Shown one piece after another: positions 61,612-64,000 of a DNA stretch of 64,000 nucleotides. How positions within the stretch are numbered: the stretch's first letter is position 1; every line of letters begins with the position of its first letter. A model generated the notes under the pieces. It did no database searches, was not told the origin of the DNA, and saw only the letters and a list, made by a program, of their open reading frames with translations. Location of the stretch: the NCBI RefSeq assembly GCF_000265365.1, contig NC_018011.1, forward strand, positions 2,683,501-2,747,500, read 5' to 3'. The position numbers were made by a program, and so were the translations under genes. This DNA comes from Alistipes finegoldii DSM 17242. GTDB lineage: Bacteria > Bacteroidota > Bacteroidia > Bacteroidales > Rikenellaceae.

Positions 61612-62841
61612 ATGAAAGTGGAAAAATTCAAGGTGCTGCTCTACCTGAAAAAGAGCGAGCCGGACAAGACCGGCAAGGCCCCGATCATGGGACGGATCAC
61701 CCTCAACCGCACGATGGCGCAGTTCAGCTGCAAGCTCTCCTGCACCCCCGGGCTGTGGAACGCGCGTGAGAGCCGGCTGAACGGCAAGAGCCGGGAAGCG
61801 GTGGAGACCAATGAAAAAATAGAAAGACTGCTGCTTGCCGTACACTCGGCCTTCAATTCCCTCATGGAAAGAAAAAGGGATTTCGATGCCGCCGCGGTCA
61901 GGGACATGTTCCAGGGCAATGCGGGCATGCAGATGACCCTGCTCAAACTTCTCGACCGGCATAACGGGGAAATGAAGGCCCGTGTCGGTGTGGACCGTGC
62001 GCCCACCACACTCTCGACCTACCTCTTCACCTACCGCACGCTTTCCGAATTCATCAAGGCGAAATTCAAGGTTCCGGACCTTGTCTTCGGGCAGCTCAAC
62101 GAGCAGTTCATCCGCGACTATCAGGATTTCATCCTTCTGGAAAAGGGATATGCCGTGGACACGCTTCGCGGCTACCTGGCCATCTTGAAAAAGATCTGCC
62201 GCATCGCCTACAAGGAGGGCTACTCGGAGAAATACCATTTCTGCCACTTCAAGCTGCCCAAGCAGAAGGAGACAACACCGAAAGCACTCAGCCGTGAGAA
62301 TTTCGAGAAGCTGCGTGATCTGGAGATACCGGAAAAACGCAGGTCACATGTCATCACCCGGGACCTCTTCCTCTTCGCCTGTTACACCGGCACCGCCTAT
62401 GCCGATGCGGTAAGCATCACCCGGAAGAACCTCTTCCGGGATGACGAGGGCAGCCTCTGGCTGAAATACCGGCGAAAGAAAACCGACTACCTCGGACGTG
62501 TCAAGCTGCTTCCGGAAGCCGTCGCGTTGATTGAGAAATACCGGGACGACACCCGCGAGACTCTTTTCCCGCCGCAGGACTACCACACGCTCAGGGCCAA
62601 TATGAAATCCCTGCGCCTGATGGCAGGGCTGAGCCAGGACCTTGTCTACCACATGGGACGGCATTCTTTCGCCTCGCTGGTCACGCTCGAGGAGGGAGTG
62701 CCGATAGAGACCATCTGCAAAATGCTGGGACACTCCAACATAAAGACCACCCAGATATACGCGCGCGTAACCCCGAAGAAGCTGTTCGAGGACATGGACA
62801 GGTTCGTCGAGGCAACCCGCGATTTGAAACTTATCCTTTAA
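61612..62841 (+). CDS. Tyrosine recombinase / mobile-element integrase 1
   Basis: 409 residues from ATG 61612, which begins M-K-V-E-K-F-K-V-L-L-Y-L; an upstream frame to 61531 has no support. Arm-binding N-terminus, SAM-like core-binding domain (about 105-205), catalytic domain with Y-T-G-T-A-Y-A-D (the first Arg replaced, as in CTnDOT-type integrases), H-M-G-R-H-S-F near 350, G-H-S-N-I-K-T-T-Q-I-Y-A with the Tyr nucleophile near 383. It probably integrates the element that starts near 61330. Followed after 19 bases by a second integrase. Confidence 0.9.
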   Translation: MKVEKFKVLLYLKKSEPDKTGKAPIMGRITLNRTMAQFSCKLSCTPGLWNARESRLNGKSREAVETNEKIERLLLAVHSAFNSLMERKRDFDAAAVRDMFQGNAGMQMTLLKLLDRHNGEMKARVGVDRAPTTLSTYLFTYRTLSEFIKAKFKVPDLVFGQLNEQFIRDYQDFILLEKGYAVDTLRGYLAILKKICRIAYKEGYSEKYHFCHFKLPKQKETTPKALSRENFEKLRDLEIPEKRRSHVITRDLFLFACYTGTAYADAVSITRKNLFRDDEGSLWLKYRRKKTDYLGRVKLLPEAVALIEKYRDDTRETLFPPQDYHTLRANMKSLRLMAGLSQDLVYHMGRHSFASLVTLEEGVPIETICKMLGHSNIKTTQIYARVTPKKLFEDMDRFVEATRDLKLIL

Positions 62842-62860
62842 TCCCTAAACAATCATTATC

Positions 62861-64000
62861 ATGCGCAGTACATTCAAGCTCTTATTCTACATCAACCGTA
62901 ACAAGGTGAAATCGGACGGCACGACCGCCGTCCTCTGCCGGATCAGCATCGACGGAAAGAAATCGGCAGTCACGACAGGCGTCTATTGCAAACCCGGGGA
63001 CTGGGACAGCAAGAAGTGTGAAATCAAAACAGCCAGGGAGAACAACCGCCTTGCCGCCTTCCGCAGCCGGTTGGAAGAGGCGTACGGGAACCTGCTGAGG
63101 AACCAGGGAGTGGTCACGGTCGAACTGCTCAAGACCACCGTGTCAGGCGCCAATTCCGTACCGGAATACCTCCTGCAGGCCGGAGAGGTGGAACGCGAAC
63201 GGCTCAGGGTCCGCTCCAAGGAGATCAACTCCACTTCCACCTACCGCCAGTCGAAGACCACCCAGCTCAACCTCAGGCAGTTCATCGAATCCCGCGGGAT
63301 GAAGGACATCGCCTTTTCGGACATCACCGAGGAGTTCGCCGAATCGTTCAAGGTCTTTCTCAAGAAGGAGCTGGGACACAGGAACGGACACGTGAACCAC
63401 TGCCTGTGCTGGCTCAACCGGCTCATCTACATCGCCGTGGACCGGGAAATACTAAGAGCCAATCCGATAGAGGACGTGGCATACGAGAGGAAAGAAACAC
63501 CTAAACTAAGGCATATCAGCCGCAGTGAACTGAAGCGGATGATGGAAACCCCGCTGCCCGACCCGATGATGGAGCTGGCACGCAGGACGTTCATCTTCTC
63601 CTCGCTGACCGGTCTGGCCTACGCGGATACGAGGGCTCTCCATCCCCGTCACATCGGAACGACTTCGGAAGGAAGAAGGTATATCCGCATCCGCCGCGCC
63701 AAAACGGACGTGGAGGCGTTCATCCCGCTGCATCCCATAGCCGGACAGATACTGGAGCTTTACAACACCACGGATGACGACAGGCCGGTATTCCCGCTGC
63801 CGGTCCGCGATGTCCTCTGGTACGAGGTACATGGAATGGGTGTGGCATTAGGCATGAAAGAGAACCTGTCCTACCACATGGCCCGGCATTCGTTCGGGAC
63901 CCTGACACTGACCGCGGGCATTCCGATAGAGAGCATCGCCAGGATGATGGGCCATACGAATATCGACAGCACGCAGGTCTACGCCCAGGTCACCGACCGG
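62861..64000 (+). CDS. Tyrosine recombinase / mobile-element integrase 2 (3' partial)
   Basis: 380 codons to the window edge, no stop. N-terminus M-R-S-T-F-K-L-L-F-Y-I-N-R is typical of Bacteroides integrases; catalytic part has S-L-T-G-L-A-Y-A-D, H-M-A-R-H-S-F, and G-H-T-N-I-D-S-T-Q-V-Y-A with the Tyr nucleophile, so only a short tail is missing. It resembles integrase 1 but is clearly a different sequence. Paired integrases of this kind stand at the end of several Bacteroides conjugative and mobilisable elements. Confidence 0.88.
   Translation, partial: MRSTFKLLFYINRNKVKSDGTTAVLCRISIDGKKSAVTTGVYCKPGDWDSKKCEIKTARENNRLAAFRSRLEEAYGNLLRNQGVVTVELLKTTVSGANSVPEYLLQAGEVERERLRVRSKEINSTSTYRQSKTTQLNLRQFIESRGMKDIAFSDITEEFAESFKVFLKKELGHRNGHVNHCLCWLNRLIYIAVDREILRANPIEDVAYERKETPKLRHISRSELKRMMETPLPDPMMELARRTFIFSSLTGLAYADTRALHPRHIGTTSEGRRYIRIRRAKTDVEAFIPLHPIAGQILELYNTTDDDRPVFPLPVRDVLWYEVHGMGVALGMKENLSYHMARHSFGTLTLTAGIPIESIARMMGHTNIDSTQVYAQVTDR

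Noticed and set aside
1..64000. CRISPR array, tRNA or rRNA genes
   Set aside because: No regularly spaced repeats of CRISPR type and no cloverleaf or rRNA sequence were noticed in the intergenic regions by eye.

Overview
The window is a 64 kb chromosomal piece of a Bacteroidales bacterium, most likely Alistipes or another Rikenellaceae. The evidence is GC-rich coding DNA with AT-rich gaps, Bacteroidota promoters (-7 box TAnnTTTG), two SusC/SusD pairs, hybrid two-component and ECF-sigma/FecR control, a glutamine synthetase III, two-subunit methylmalonyl-CoA mutase, and the gene string coaX - outer membrane protein - TPR - lptC - CBS protein - PpiD. No tRNA, rRNA or CRISPR array was seen.

Layout. 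0-22.5 kb is mostly housekeeping: envelope biogenesis (coaX end, OMP, TPR, lptC, DUF21/CBS, ppiD), an iron alcohol dehydrogenase, mutB/mutA on the minus strand, glnN behind a strongly folded leader, overlapping BadF-type kinase/murQ/UbiD genes, a helix-hairpin-helix (ComEA-like) gene cut in two by an IS110 element, and rpsU. 22.8-37.7 kb is a minus-strand polysaccharide utilisation locus (PUL): sugar porter, PfkB kinase, DUF2961/GH172 enzyme, SusC, SusD, two DUF4185/GH183 proteins, a small lipoprotein and a hybrid regulator with a sugar-binding-protein sensor. It keeps the regulator-kinase-porter frame known from fructan loci but carries enzymes of families linked to D-arabinofuranose and alpha-D-fructofuranose linkages. 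Its SusC has one in-frame TGA and one GH183 gene has a frameshift in a homopolymer. 37.9-42.4 kb is a mobile-element scar: an intact IS3, a second IS110, an integrase remnant and a decayed inverted IS3 copy.

42.8-60.5 kb is the most coherent unusual system. A GlpT/UhpC-type organophosphate antiporter is followed by ECF sigma factor, FecR anti-sigma, STN-type SusC, SusD, a surface lipoprotein, two exported glycerophosphodiester phosphodiesterases (one fused to a repeat domain), a glycerol-3-phosphate dehydrogenase and an exported endonuclease/exonuclease/phosphatase-fold enzyme, then a transketolase. Read together: glycerophosphodiesters are captured at the surface, cut to glycerol-3-phosphate in the periplasm, imported by antiport and oxidised to dihydroxyacetone phosphate. 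This would be a SusCD locus dedicated to phospholipid head groups rather than to glycans.

60.5-64 kb begins another mobile element: a truncated old integrase followed by two complete-looking tandem tyrosine recombinase genes, the second running off the window. Function calls are from recognised motifs and context; no database search was run.
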